Assembly: GCA_902796005.1 (NCBI GenBank)
Contig: CADBNF010000058.1
Span: 1-49,066, forward strand
Length of the DNA stretch: 49,066 bases
Direction of reading: 5' to 3'
From: an uncultured Lachnospiraceae bacterium
GTDB taxonomy: Bacteria > Bacillota > Clostridia > Lachnospirales > Lachnospiraceae
Part shown: positions 25,551 through 33,098 of the stretch, in pieces
How the letters are laid out: every line of letters starts with the position of its first letter
How positions within the stretch are numbered: the stretch's first letter is position 1
Program-made: the position numbers and the translations under genes
Notes under the pieces: model-generated
Database searches by the model: none
What the model saw: the letters and a program-made list of their open reading frames with translations, nothing else
What the model was told of the DNA's origin: nothing

Positions 25551-26528
25551 TTACAGCATGGTCCTTCTGATTTCTTCCGGTGTCTTCGGGGAAAGGTCGG
25601 CCGGCGCCACGTCAAATACGGTGATGCAGCCGGTGCGGCCCCTGCCTGCCATGCGGCAGACGGCCCTGGCGTAGGCCACCAGCACGCTGGAGGTAAATTC
25701 GGGGTTGGAATCCAGCTTCAGGGAGAATTCGATGGTTTCGTTGTGCTCCCGGTCGATGCCGGTTTTGCCGCTGCGGATAACCACGCCGCCGTGGGGAAGG
25801 CCTGCATGCTTTTCCTGCAGCTCTTCAGCGGTGATAAATTCCACGGTGGTATCGTAATCGGCGAAATAATCGGGCATGGTCACGATTTCCCGGGTGATTC
25901 TTTCCAGGTCCGCGCCTTCCTCCGCCACCACGTAGCACTCACGCAGATGCTTCTGCCTGGTGGTCAGCTCCGGGTTTTCCCCGTTTCGCACTGCTTTTAC
26001 GGCCTCTTCCACCGGCACGGTATACTGTCTGGCATCCAGCACGCCCTCAATTCTCCGGATGGCGTCGGAATGGCCCTGGCTTACGCCCCTGCCCCAGAAG
26101 GTGTAGTCTCTGCCCTCCGGCAGTACGGAATTGGCGATGAGCCGGTTCAGGGAGAACAGGCCCGGATCCCAGCCGCAGGAAATCAGGGCAAGGTTGCCGC
26201 CTTCTTCAGCTGCTGCGTTCACCGCGGCGAAATGCTCCGGGATAACCGCATGGTGGTCGAAGCTGTCGATGACATTGAACTGCTTCGCCAGGGCCGGGGT
26301 CATCTCCGGCAGGTCGGTGGCGCTGCCGCCGCAGATGATGAGGACGTCGATCTCGTCCTTATGGGCGGCGACCTCCGCGGCCGGGTAGACGGGCACGCCG
26401 GTGCGGGTTTTCACGCCTGCCGGATCTCTTCGGGTAAATACCCCCGTCAGCTCCACGTCCGCATTCTGCTGTGCCGCAGCTTCCACGCCTCTGCCCAGGT
26501 TGCCGTAGCCGTAAATCGCAATTTTCAT
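25551..26528 (-). CDS. ddh: Meso-diaminopimelate D-dehydrogenase
   Basis: A 325-aa NADPH-dependent enzyme that makes meso-diaminopimelate from tetrahydrodipicolinate in one step, bypassing the acylated-intermediate routes. The Rossmann start IAIYGYGNLGRGVE, VLIICGGSATDLPE, NVIDSFDHHAVIPEH, SCGWDPGLFSLNR and TFWGRGVSQGHSDAIRRI are all family-diagnostic. Sits between dapB and lysA, so the operon encodes the shortest dehydrogenase variant of the lysine pathway from aspartate semialdehyde onward. The product also feeds peptidoglycan. Confidence 0.97.
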   Translation of the reverse strand: MKIAIYGYGNLGRGVEAAAQQNADVELTGVFTRRDPAGVKTRTGVPVYPAAEVAAHKDEIDVLIICGGSATDLPEMTPALAKQFNVIDSFDHHAVIPEHFAAVNAAAEEGGNLALISCGWDPGLFSLNRLIANSVLPEGRDYTFWGRGVSQGHSDAIRRIEGVLDARQYTVPVEEAVKAVRNGENPELTTRQKHLRECYVVAEEGADLERITREIVTMPDYFADYDTTVEFITAEELQEKHAGLPHGGVVIRSGKTGIDREHNETIEFSLKLDSNPEFTSSVLVAYARAVCRMAGRGRTGCITVFDVAPADLSPKTPEEIRRTML

Positions 26529-26629
26529 GATACTTTCCTTTCTGCTGCTCTAGTCAGTCTTTATCGGGGATTGAACTGAAGGCTGTTCAATGCTGCTTTC
26601 TTTCTTTTGGTTCCTGTCGGTACCGGCAT

Positions 26630-27379
26630 TCAGCTGCCGGCCACCAGGTCGTTCATGGTATACATGCCCGGGGCCTTACCGGCCAGGAATTTTGCCGCGG
26701 ATAAGGCGCCCTCGGCAAAGAGGCTTCTGCTGTGGGCCTCGTGCTTTATGGTAATGGTCTGGTTCTCCGTTCCGAACATGACCTCGTGCATGCCCACGAT
26801 ATTGCCCATGCGGATGGACTGGATGCCGATTTCCTCCGGCTCTCTCTTGCCGTAGCCGCTTCTGCCGCATTTCACATGCAGCTCGGGCCGCACGGAGATG
26901 ATATTTTCCGCCAGGGTAACCGCCGTGCCGGAGGGTGCGTCCATCTTCCGGTTGTGGTGGGCTTCGATGATTTCGATTTCCGTATCCGGCATGACCCGGG
27001 CCGCCATTTTGACCAGTTCATTCAAGAGGGCCACGCCCAGGGAGAAATTCGAGGAAAAAAGCACCGGAACCTTCTCCGCCGCCGCGGTGATGGCTGCCTT
27101 TTCCTCCTCCGTATGGCCGGTGGTGGCGATGACCAGGGGGATTCCCTTTGCCACGGCCCACTCCGTCATGGCGTACACGGCGGTATGGGTGGAGAAATCC
27201 ACCACGCAGTCCGCCTCCGCGGTCAGATCCGCGAAGCTTTTCACGCAGAGGGGGTCGGTGTAGCCCTCTTCGCCGGCTCTCGGATCCACGCCTGCTGCCA
27301 CTTCAATGCCTCTGCCGGGCGCCAGGCGGAGAAGCTCCCGGCCCATGGCCCCGTAATATCCGCTGATAATAATCCTCAT
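26630..27379 (-). CDS. dapB: 4-hydroxy-tetrahydrodipicolinate reductase
   Basis: A 249-aa NAD(P)H-dependent reductase. The nucleotide loop is SGYYGAMGREL; the catalytic and substrate block is EAHHNRKMDAPSGTA; TTGHTEEE and SNFSLGVALLNEL are conserved. GMHEVMFG and EAHSRSLFAEGAL complete the C-terminus. It converts the DapA product to tetrahydrodipicolinate, the substrate of Ddh. Confidence 0.96.
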   Translation of the reverse strand: MRIIISGYYGAMGRELLRLAPGRGIEVAAGVDPRAGEEGYTDPLCVKSFADLTAEADCVVDFSTHTAVYAMTEWAVAKGIPLVIATTGHTEEEKAAITAAAEKVPVLFSSNFSLGVALLNELVKMAARVMPDTEIEIIEAHHNRKMDAPSGTAVTLAENIISVRPELHVKCGRSGYGKREPEEIGIQSIRMGNIVGMHEVMFGTENQTITIKHEAHSRSLFAEGALSAAKFLAGKAPGMYTMNDLVAGS

Positions 27380-27423
27380 CCTTACTCTCCTTCTCTACTG
27401 TGCAATACCGGCTGCGCTTCTTA

Positions 27424-28311
27424 TCAAAGCAGTCCGTGGCCCCGCATGATGTCCAGAAGCACGGCCTTTTTGGCCTCGTCCATGGGGGTTAAGGGAAGAC
27501 GGATGGTTTCCTCAGCAAAGCCCATGGCCGCCATGGCTGCCTTGACCGGGATGGGGTTCACCTCGGAGAACAGGGCGTTCACCAGAGGCAGGTATTCACA
27601 CTGGATCCGCACGGCTTCCTCGTGATTTCCTTCGAACCAGGCGTGGCACATGCGGGAAACAATCTTCGGGCAGGGATTGGACCAGACGGAGATTACGCCC
27701 TTGCCGCCCATGGAAAGGATCGGGATAACCTGGTCGTCATTGCCGGAATATACGTCCAGCGCGCCGTCCAGCAGGGCGAAGGTTTCCACGATTTTGGAAA
27801 TATTGCTGTTGGCTTCCTTGATGGCCTGGATATTCTCATGCTTCGCCAGCTCCACATAGGTGGCGGGCTCGATGTTCACGCCGGTCCTGGAGGGAACATT
27901 GTAAAGAATCAGGGGCTTCGTGGAAGCGTCCGCGATGGCGTTGTACATGGCGATAAGGCCCTTCTGGGTCGCCTTGTTGTAGTAGGGGGTCACCACCAGC
28001 ATGGCGTCCGCGCCGATATCACAGGCAAACTTCGTCAGGTCGATGGCATAGGCCGTATCGTTGGAGCCGGTGCCGGCAATCACGGGCACCCGGCCGGCGA
28101 TTCTGTCCACGGCGTATTTCAGGACTTCCCTGTGCTCCTCATCGGACAGGGTGGAACCCTCGCCGGTGGTGCCGGCGATGACCAGGGCGTCGATGCCCTC
28201 CTCAATCTGCCAGTCCAGAAGTTTTCCGAAAGCTTCATAATCCACGCCCTTTTCGTTCATGGGGGTGATGATAGCGGTGGCTGCGCCGGTGAAAATCGTA
28301 TTCTTTGACAT
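27424..28311 (-). CDS. dapA: 4-hydroxy-tetrahydrodipicolinate synthase
   Basis: A 295-aa class I aldolase that condenses pyruvate with aspartate semialdehyde. GTTGEGSTLSDEEH binds substrate, YYNKATQKGLIAMYNAI contains the catalytic tyrosine, YNVPSRTG the second tyrosine and arginine, and IKEANSNISKI the Schiff-base lysine. First gene of dapA-dapB-ddh-lysA. Its start codon lies about 20 nt after the T run of the leader terminator, with GGGAGG as ribosome site, so it is directly under riboswitch control. Confidence 0.97.
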   Translation of the reverse strand: MSKNTIFTGAATAIITPMNEKGVDYEAFGKLLDWQIEEGIDALVIAGTTGEGSTLSDEEHREVLKYAVDRIAGRVPVIAGTGSNDTAYAIDLTKFACDIGADAMLVVTPYYNKATQKGLIAMYNAIADASTKPLILYNVPSRTGVNIEPATYVELAKHENIQAIKEANSNISKIVETFALLDGALDVYSGNDDQVIPILSMGGKGVISVWSNPCPKIVSRMCHAWFEGNHEEAVRIQCEYLPLVNALFSEVNPIPVKAAMAAMGFAEETIRLPLTPMDEAKKAVLLDIMRGHGLL

Positions 28312-28330
28312 TTCTTTTCCTCCCTTTTCT

Positions 28331-28363
28331 TAAATAAAGAAGACCGGTGCGGATGCATCGGTC
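28331..28363 (-). terminator. Riboswitch-controlled leader terminator
   Basis: On the minus strand GACCGATGC and GCACCGGTC (plus 28355-28363 and 28342-28350) form a 9-bp stem with one A-C mismatch and an ATCC loop, followed by TTCTTTATTT. Placed between the lysine aptamer and dapA, as expected for the expression platform: lysine bound gives termination. Confidence 0.75.
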
Positions 28364-28399
28364 GTGAATATACGGAAAAACAATCCTTCCGCAATCAAT

Positions 28400-28564
28400 C
28401 CATAGCACTCCGCAGGTGATGCGACAGTCCCTCAGGGTATTCTCCCCGGGCCCAGAGAAGAAAACGCCTTTTCCTCCCTTCGGCAGCTTCCCCTTTCGCC
28501 AGAAAGCAACGGTGTGCGAAACCTTTTACGCTTTATGCTACTGATGTCTGCTGCGCCTCTATAA
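28400..28564 (-). promoter_or_regulatory. Lysine riboswitch (L-box)
   Basis: Read on the minus strand, the leader contains the conserved L-box blocks in the right order: ATAGAGGCGC at the 5' end, ATCAGTAGC, GGCGAAAGGGGAAGCTGCCG followed by AAG, CTGGGCCC, GGGACTGTCGCA and finally TGCGGAGTGCTAT. ATAG at the start pairs with CTAT at the end to form P1. Length (about 165 nt) and position, with a good promoter before and a terminator plus dapA after, agree with known lysine riboswitches. High lysine should reduce expression of the whole lysine operon. Confidence 0.92.
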
Positions 28565-28589
28565 CTGATTACTGTATTAAATTGTAAGG

Positions 28590-28618
28590 ATATTACCACA
28601 GGTTTTCTTTCCCGTCAA
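28590..28618 (-). promoter_or_regulatory. Promoter of the lysine operon
   Basis: Minus-strand TTGACG (28613-28618), 17-bp spacer, TAATAT (28590-28595). Transcription would start about 20 nt before the aptamer. Confidence 0.8.
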
Positions 28619-28627
28619 GACATAAAT

Positions 28628-28682
28628 CCGCACTTTTCATCTTCCGGTCCGGCGTAAACGGTTACCGGCGGAAAAGCTGCGG
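28628..28682 (-). terminator. Large hairpin at the end of the 12-gene operon
   Basis: Directly beyond the stop codon of the last gene, CCGCA-CTTTTC (28628-28638) pairs with GAAAAG-C-TGCGG (28671-28682), with an inner CCGGT/ACCGG stem (28644-28648, 28664-28668). The T tract after it is poor, so it may terminate weakly or protect the mRNA 3' end. Confidence 0.5.
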
Positions 28683-29756
28683 CTAAGCGCTTTTGACCTG
28701 GCTCGCCTTGATGGCCGCTATGAGAATAATCACAAAGCAGACATCCAGGGCGATACCCACCGGGAAGAATACCCCCCAGAAGATAAAGCCGGCAAATAGA
28801 AGGATAATTGCCAGGATGAACAGCCCCTTTGCCGCGCCGGCCCTGTGGCTCTCGATGTTCTTAATCTCCTCCTCCGTCATATAGACGGCGGTCATGGTGG
28901 CTTTGCCCAGAAGGTCGCTCTGGGCTGCAACGAAAAGATTGATGAATTCCCGGGACAGGATATACCAGGGCAGCATCAGGGTTGTCACGCTTCCCCTGGC
29001 GCTGATGTCCAGGGTGTGGGCGTCCTTCATCCGCATGCCGGCGATGTTGGACAGGTCTTCGCCGTACTCCACCTTTCCCTTGACATTGTTGCGGCCGCTT
29101 AAGTAGATCCAGTTGTCCTTCGTCACCAGCAGGCCTTCGCTGCCGCCGGAATCCTCGGCATAGGGGGCGTTGCCCGAGGGCTTTAAGGCCACCACAGCCA
29201 GCACCTCATCCGGCCGTACCTTCCCGTGGCCGATGGCGGCAACCGCGGTATTGAGCACCCCGGTGGGGATGGAGGGGGCATAATAGATGCCGGCCTGCAC
29301 CGTAAAGGCCCGGGGAAGCTGCCGTTTCCAGAAGGCAAGTCTTTTTTCGAAGATTCTCTCCTGTTCCCGGACCTGCTGCCGGTTAAAGCTGTCCCGGTTT
29401 GTCTGCGCGCCGGTCCGGCTGTTCGCCTGCCTTCTTTGTTCCTCTTCCTGCTTTCTCCGGTACTCCTCCCGGGCGCGGGCAAGGGCCTCTTCCTTTTCCC
29501 GTTCTTCCCGCCCCGCAGCCAGTCGTTTTTCCTCTTCCTCCTGCCGGATGCCCTCCCAGTAGGCCTTCTGGGTCTCATACTGGGCTTTCCGGTCCGCCGC
29601 CAGCTCGTTCCGGTACCGGACATATTCCTCCCGGTCGTTTACGGAAAGGGGCGAAAGGACCCGTTTCCCGCAGAAATCCCGGGTCCGGTTCAGACCGCAG
29701 TTGCAGATATTCAGTTCATCGGAATTCTGCTTGCCGCAGATACTGCATTTCCACAT
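28683..29756 (-). CDS. Zinc-ribbon, coiled-coil, C-terminally anchored membrane protein
   Basis: A 357-aa protein, not matched to a named family. Residues 1-20 form a small zinc ribbon (WKCSICGKQNSDELNICNCG). Residues about 45-140 are a charged coiled coil rich in Glu, Arg and Gln. A beta-rich globular part follows (about 150-290: GIYYAPSIPTG, DNWIYLSGRNN, GRVTT-like ARGSVTTLMLPWYILSREFINLF), reminiscent of PH-like or GRAM-like domains but not provably so. Two hydrophobic helices close the protein (about 310-330 and 333-350). It should sit at the membrane with most of its mass in the cytoplasm. Last gene of the operon. The ribbon shares the pattern MWKC-ICGK with the preceding protein, so the two look related. 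Confidence 0.65.
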   Translation of the reverse strand: MWKCSICGKQNSDELNICNCGLNRTRDFCGKRVLSPLSVNDREEYVRYRNELAADRKAQYETQKAYWEGIRQEEEEKRLAAGREEREKEEALARAREEYRRKQEEEQRRQANSRTGAQTNRDSFNRQQVREQERIFEKRLAFWKRQLPRAFTVQAGIYYAPSIPTGVLNTAVAAIGHGKVRPDEVLAVVALKPSGNAPYAEDSGGSEGLLVTKDNWIYLSGRNNVKGKVEYGEDLSNIAGMRMKDAHTLDISARGSVTTLMLPWYILSREFINLFVAAQSDLLGKATMTAVYMTEEEIKNIESHRAGAAKGLFILAIILLFAGFIFWGVFFPVGIALDVCFVIILIAAIKASQVKSA

Positions 29757-29791
29757 ATCAGGCTTTCCTTAAATCTGTTCTATTTATGCCG

Positions 29792-30532
29792 CTACTTCTT
29801 CTTTCCCGGGGTCAGGATAATCCCGAGGACCATGAAGAACAGTGCCGCAATCAGGATAAATGTTTTCAGCCCGGTCGGCGCGGCCGCATTGTTTGCGCCA
29901 AGCACAATGAGCACGACAAAGAGAATGACGGATACCAGGCAGGTGCCGCAGCCGGCATTTTCCCGCTTTTTGTGTTCCGCTTCCTTAAGCTGGGCCTGGC
30001 GGGCTTCCTCCGCCCTTCTCGCTTCCTCAAGGCGCTTCTTCTCTTCCGCGCGCAGCCTTGCCTGGGCTTCGGCCCTTCTTTTTTCCTCTTCCCGCCGCTT
30101 AAGCTCCGCTTTCCTGGCTTCCTCGGCCTTACGGGCCTCTTCCTGGGCCCTTCTGGCCTGGTTTCTTTTCTGCTCCTCTTCCTTACGCTTAAGCTCCTGC
30201 TCCCGCCTCTGCTGCTCGGCTTCCAGCTTCTGGCGGTATTCCCTCTGGGCCCGTTCGTAGACGGCGTCCTGCTCCTTCTTCTTCCGGAGCTCCTCCTCCG
30301 CCCGCTGCAGCTCTTCCTGCTTCTGCCGCAGCTCCTCCATCTGCTGGTTGTGCCAGATCTGCGTCAGATTCATGATATACGCCGACCGGCGGAGCCGCAG
30401 GTAATCCCTGTCGGCCGGACTGGCCGCGGACAGGGTGCGGAAGGTCACCAGATCCCTGGAGCGCTCCAGGCCGCAGGAGCAGACTGCTGCCGCTTCGTCA
30501 TTGGTCTTTCCACAGATGATGCATTTCCACAT
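29792..30532 (-). CDS. Zinc-ribbon, coiled-coil, tail-anchored membrane protein
   Basis: A 246-aa protein with the same start as its downstream neighbour (WKCIICGKTNDEAAAVCSCG). A long Glu/Arg/Ala/Gln-rich coiled coil covers about 55-185, and two hydrophobic helices stand near the C-terminus (about 193-212 and 219-240), ending in GKKK. The coiled coil repeats EEARKAEEARKAE-like heptads. The product is predicted to be cytoplasmic with a C-terminal membrane anchor. Three bases separate it from the upstream gene. It probably acts as a spacer or tether between a zinc-ribbon contact site and the membrane (inference). Confidence 0.65.
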   Translation of the reverse strand: MWKCIICGKTNDEAAAVCSCGLERSRDLVTFRTLSAASPADRDYLRLRRSAYIMNLTQIWHNQQMEELRQKQEELQRAEEELRKKKEQDAVYERAQREYRQKLEAEQQRREQELKRKEEEQKRNQARRAQEEARKAEEARKAELKRREEEKRRAEAQARLRAEEKKRLEEARRAEEARQAQLKEAEHKKRENAGCGTCLVSVILFVVLIVLGANNAAAPTGLKTFILIAALFFMVLGIILTPGKKK

Positions 30533-30535
30533 GGT

Positions 30536-31096
30536 TTAGCCTTCCAGATAGGGAATCGGATTGGAAAGGGTATACTTCTGCGGGGTTCCCAGAACAAGCC
30601 GCAGGTCGCTTTCCTTTTTCAGCATTCCCACCCGCCAGAAATCCTCCGTCTTCGGATTGTCCATGTGGACGGCGAAATTCTTGACCTTTCCTTCGGTCTT
30701 CGGCAGCATGCGGATGCGTAGGGTAATGTCCTCGGACTGACGGGCAAAGGTTTCGGGATACCAGCTGATGATGCCGTCCTGCAGCATTTCCGTGTCGCCG
30801 ATGGGTATCAGCTCGCTGCCCGCCTGGCGGATATCCGTCCAGGTGTCCATCTCCTCCGGCACATTGACCTTCTCCCCCAGCAGCGGCTCATAGGTGTAGA
30901 CCAGAAGGTTGACCGTATAGTGAAGCGGAAAATTCCAGTGGGCCTTTTTGTATTCCGCGGCCATGTTCAGGATTTTTTCCCGTTCCGCAGGGTCGTCGCT
31001 GGTCATGCTGATGTTGGGAAATTTACAGGTCGGGCAGACCGGTTCCTCCTCGGAATAGGTTCTGCCGCAGACCAGACATTTGATTTCAGTTGACAT
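30536..31096 (-). CDS. Zinc-ribbon protein of the operon, soluble
   Basis: A 186-aa protein. The N-terminal ribbon IKCLVCGRTYSEEEPVCPTCKFPN has two CxxC knuckles. The rest is a mixed alpha/beta domain (NLLVYTYEPLLGEKVNV, ISWYPETFARQSEDITLRIRML, KNFAVHMDNPKTEDFWRVGML) of a kind I do not recognise; the alternating pattern suggests a beta sandwich. There is no membrane segment. It starts two bases after the SWIM-HerA ATPase stop, so the two are tightly coupled and may be partners. Confidence 0.65.
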   Translation of the reverse strand: MSTEIKCLVCGRTYSEEEPVCPTCKFPNISMTSDDPAEREKILNMAAEYKKAHWNFPLHYTVNLLVYTYEPLLGEKVNVPEEMDTWTDIRQAGSELIPIGDTEMLQDGIISWYPETFARQSEDITLRIRMLPKTEGKVKNFAVHMDNPKTEDFWRVGMLKKESDLRLVLGTPQKYTLSNPIPYLEG

Positions 31097-31098
31097 TA

Positions 31099-33069
31099 TT
31101 ATACCTCGTTCAGGCGGAAGAAGGGCAGATCCTTCATTTTCACCACGTCATCGTTGCCGATTTTGACGAGGCTGGTGTGGCTTTCCAGGCCCTTGATCTC
31201 CTGGAAAATCTTCTCGGTCTCTTCTCCCGCTGTCTCCGTATGGAAGACGTACTCCACATCCTTGCGCTTCAGGTCGGCCACATTGTGCACCACCCAGGTC
31301 AGGATGTATTTGGAATAATTCTCATCCTTGGAGTTGAAGTGGGTCAGGAACTGGGTGGACAGGATGACGCCCACGCCGAACTCCCGGCCTTCCTTGAGGA
31401 TTTTCTTCAGGGCAGGGAAACCCTGGGACATGAAATTGTCCGCCTCATCCACCAGGATGTATTTGCGCAGCTGGCGGAACCGGCCGTTGGTCTTGCTGGA
31501 TCCCGCATTCTGCATCTGGGAATAAAACAGCTCCAGCATAAAGGCCACGACCAGGTTCTGGATGCCGGAATCGTAGCCGGAAAGGTCGATAACCACCACG
31601 CCTTTGAGCATATCGTACAGGGACTCGGTCCTTAAGGGATCCTCTTCGAAGATTTCAAAGGAGGCCAGCTTCTCCATGGCGGCGAAAAGCACGTCGTTCT
31701 TGGTGATGGTCTCGTCCTCGCTGTAGATGCGGTACACGTCCGCGAAGGTGGGCGGTATCCGGTTCCAGGTGGCCGGATTGCCGGGAATGATCCCCCGGGC
31801 CTTGTAGGCATCCGCGATGCAGTGGGTCAGGATGGCGCACTGCTTCGGGCCCAGCTTGTAAATCTTCTGGATAATGTCCGTAAAGGTGCTGGCCGCATGC
31901 AGCGGCAGCTGGGGCTTTTTCGCAAAGCCGCTTAAGGAGAAGGGGTTGAAGGGCAGCTTGTACAGCTTGTATACCCTGGCGTCCACCGCCTCCACAAACT
32001 CAGGCTTCGACTCGTTGTAGTCGCCCTTGTAGTCAAAAATCAGGATACCCAAGGGCTGCCCGGTATAGTTGTTGGGCTGCTCCCGGTACAGCTGGGCAAT
32101 CATGGATTTGGTGAACTGGGTCTTGCCGGTTCCCATGGTGCCGATGATGCCCGTATTGGTATGGAAAAGCCTGGCGGTGTCGTTGGGCTGCCAGAGCACC
32201 GGATTGCCCTCTTCATTGTCACCGAAGATGACGGTCATGGTGCCGGGCTCTCTTGTGGGGTCCCCGGCCTCCTCATCCACCGGCTCTTCCTCCGGCTGCG
32301 CCTCTTCAAATGCTTCCTCCGGTTCCCCGGCAAAGTCTTCCTGCGAAGCAGCCGCTTCCGGAACCTCCCGGGTATCCGCTTCCCCGCCGGCAAAGCTTAC
32401 GCTGCCGTCAAAGGAAATCTCACCTTCCGCAAAATCCCCCGGCGCTTCCTCTGTTTTAGCCTGGCTTTCGGCTGCGGGCGCGGCCTTTCTCGCAGCGGCG
32501 CCCCTTATCTTCGTGATGAGCGCCTGGCAGTGGGGGCAGGGATCCTCGCTGCCTGCGGCCATGTAGCAGTCACAGGCGTATTCCTTCACCACGCCGTCGG
32601 CAAGGATCACGGAGGGCCGGTGAATGAAATTGAAATTGCAGACCGCCTTGCCCGTTACCTTCCGGGTGCCCCGGCCGTCCGTTTCGTCGGTAAGGATCTC
32701 CAGTTTGAAATCCGTGCCGCCCCGCTCCTCTTCCTCCTCCTTCAGGTAGATGGAGGGAATCTTCCGGACCGCTATGCTGCCGGTATAGCCGGCGGCATTC
32801 AGAAGGCCGTAGACATGGGAGCACACATTGGCGTCCTCGTTGGACTCGTAGCAGTCGCAGGCGGAGGAAACCAGCACCGTCGCGCCCTTATCCACCACCG
32901 CAGCCTTCGGGTAATGGATAAAGCCGAAATTGCACTTTACCTTGCCTTTGACGATCTGCATACCGTCTTTATCTTCTCTGCTCTGCACCGTCACGGCGCC
33001 GCCCTCGAAATATTTCTGGCCCTGCTGCCTGGCCGATGCCGCAGTCTGTATTTTAGTCGTTTTCTTCAA
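31099..33069 (-). CDS. SWIM-SWIM-HerA/FtsK-type ATPase
   Basis: A 656-aa protein with an unusual architecture. Two tandem SWIM-like zinc fingers occupy the N-terminus: Cys71-x-Cys73 with Cys83-x-His85, and Cys166-x-Cys168 with Cys178-x-His180, each preceded by a similar beta stretch (KCNFGFIHYP and VCNFNFIHRP). An acidic linker (about 200-275) leads to a HerA/VirB4/DUF87-type ATPase with Walker A GTMGTGKTQ (310-318), ILIFDYKGDY, and Walker B YILVDEADNF (537-546), then VILSTQFLTHF as sensor. SWIM fingers bind DNA or protein, and HerA-like ATPases translocate DNA or peptides as hexamers. The start codon is TTG, supported by AAGGAGG seven bases before it. Central gene of the operon. Confidence 0.8.
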   Translation of the reverse strand: MKKTTKIQTAASARQQGQKYFEGGAVTVQSREDKDGMQIVKGKVKCNFGFIHYPKAAVVDKGATVLVSSACDCYESNEDANVCSHVYGLLNAAGYTGSIAVRKIPSIYLKEEEEERGGTDFKLEILTDETDGRGTRKVTGKAVCNFNFIHRPSVILADGVVKEYACDCYMAAGSEDPCPHCQALITKIRGAAARKAAPAAESQAKTEEAPGDFAEGEISFDGSVSFAGGEADTREVPEAAASQEDFAGEPEEAFEEAQPEEEPVDEEAGDPTREPGTMTVIFGDNEEGNPVLWQPNDTARLFHTNTGIIGTMGTGKTQFTKSMIAQLYREQPNNYTGQPLGILIFDYKGDYNESKPEFVEAVDARVYKLYKLPFNPFSLSGFAKKPQLPLHAASTFTDIIQKIYKLGPKQCAILTHCIADAYKARGIIPGNPATWNRIPPTFADVYRIYSEDETITKNDVLFAAMEKLASFEIFEEDPLRTESLYDMLKGVVVIDLSGYDSGIQNLVVAFMLELFYSQMQNAGSSKTNGRFRQLRKYILVDEADNFMSQGFPALKKILKEGREFGVGVILSTQFLTHFNSKDENYSKYILTWVVHNVADLKRKDVEYVFHTETAGEETEKIFQEIKGLESHTSLVKIGNDDVVKMKDLPFFRLNEV

Positions 33070-33098
33070 AACAAATCCTCCTTAGCCGGAAGGTTTTC

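Noticed and set aside
31099-33069. Conjugation (VirB4/TraG) ATPase
   Set aside because: The ATPase core is related, but there are no relaxase, pilus or coupling-protein genes around it and the SWIM fingers are not found in VirB4.
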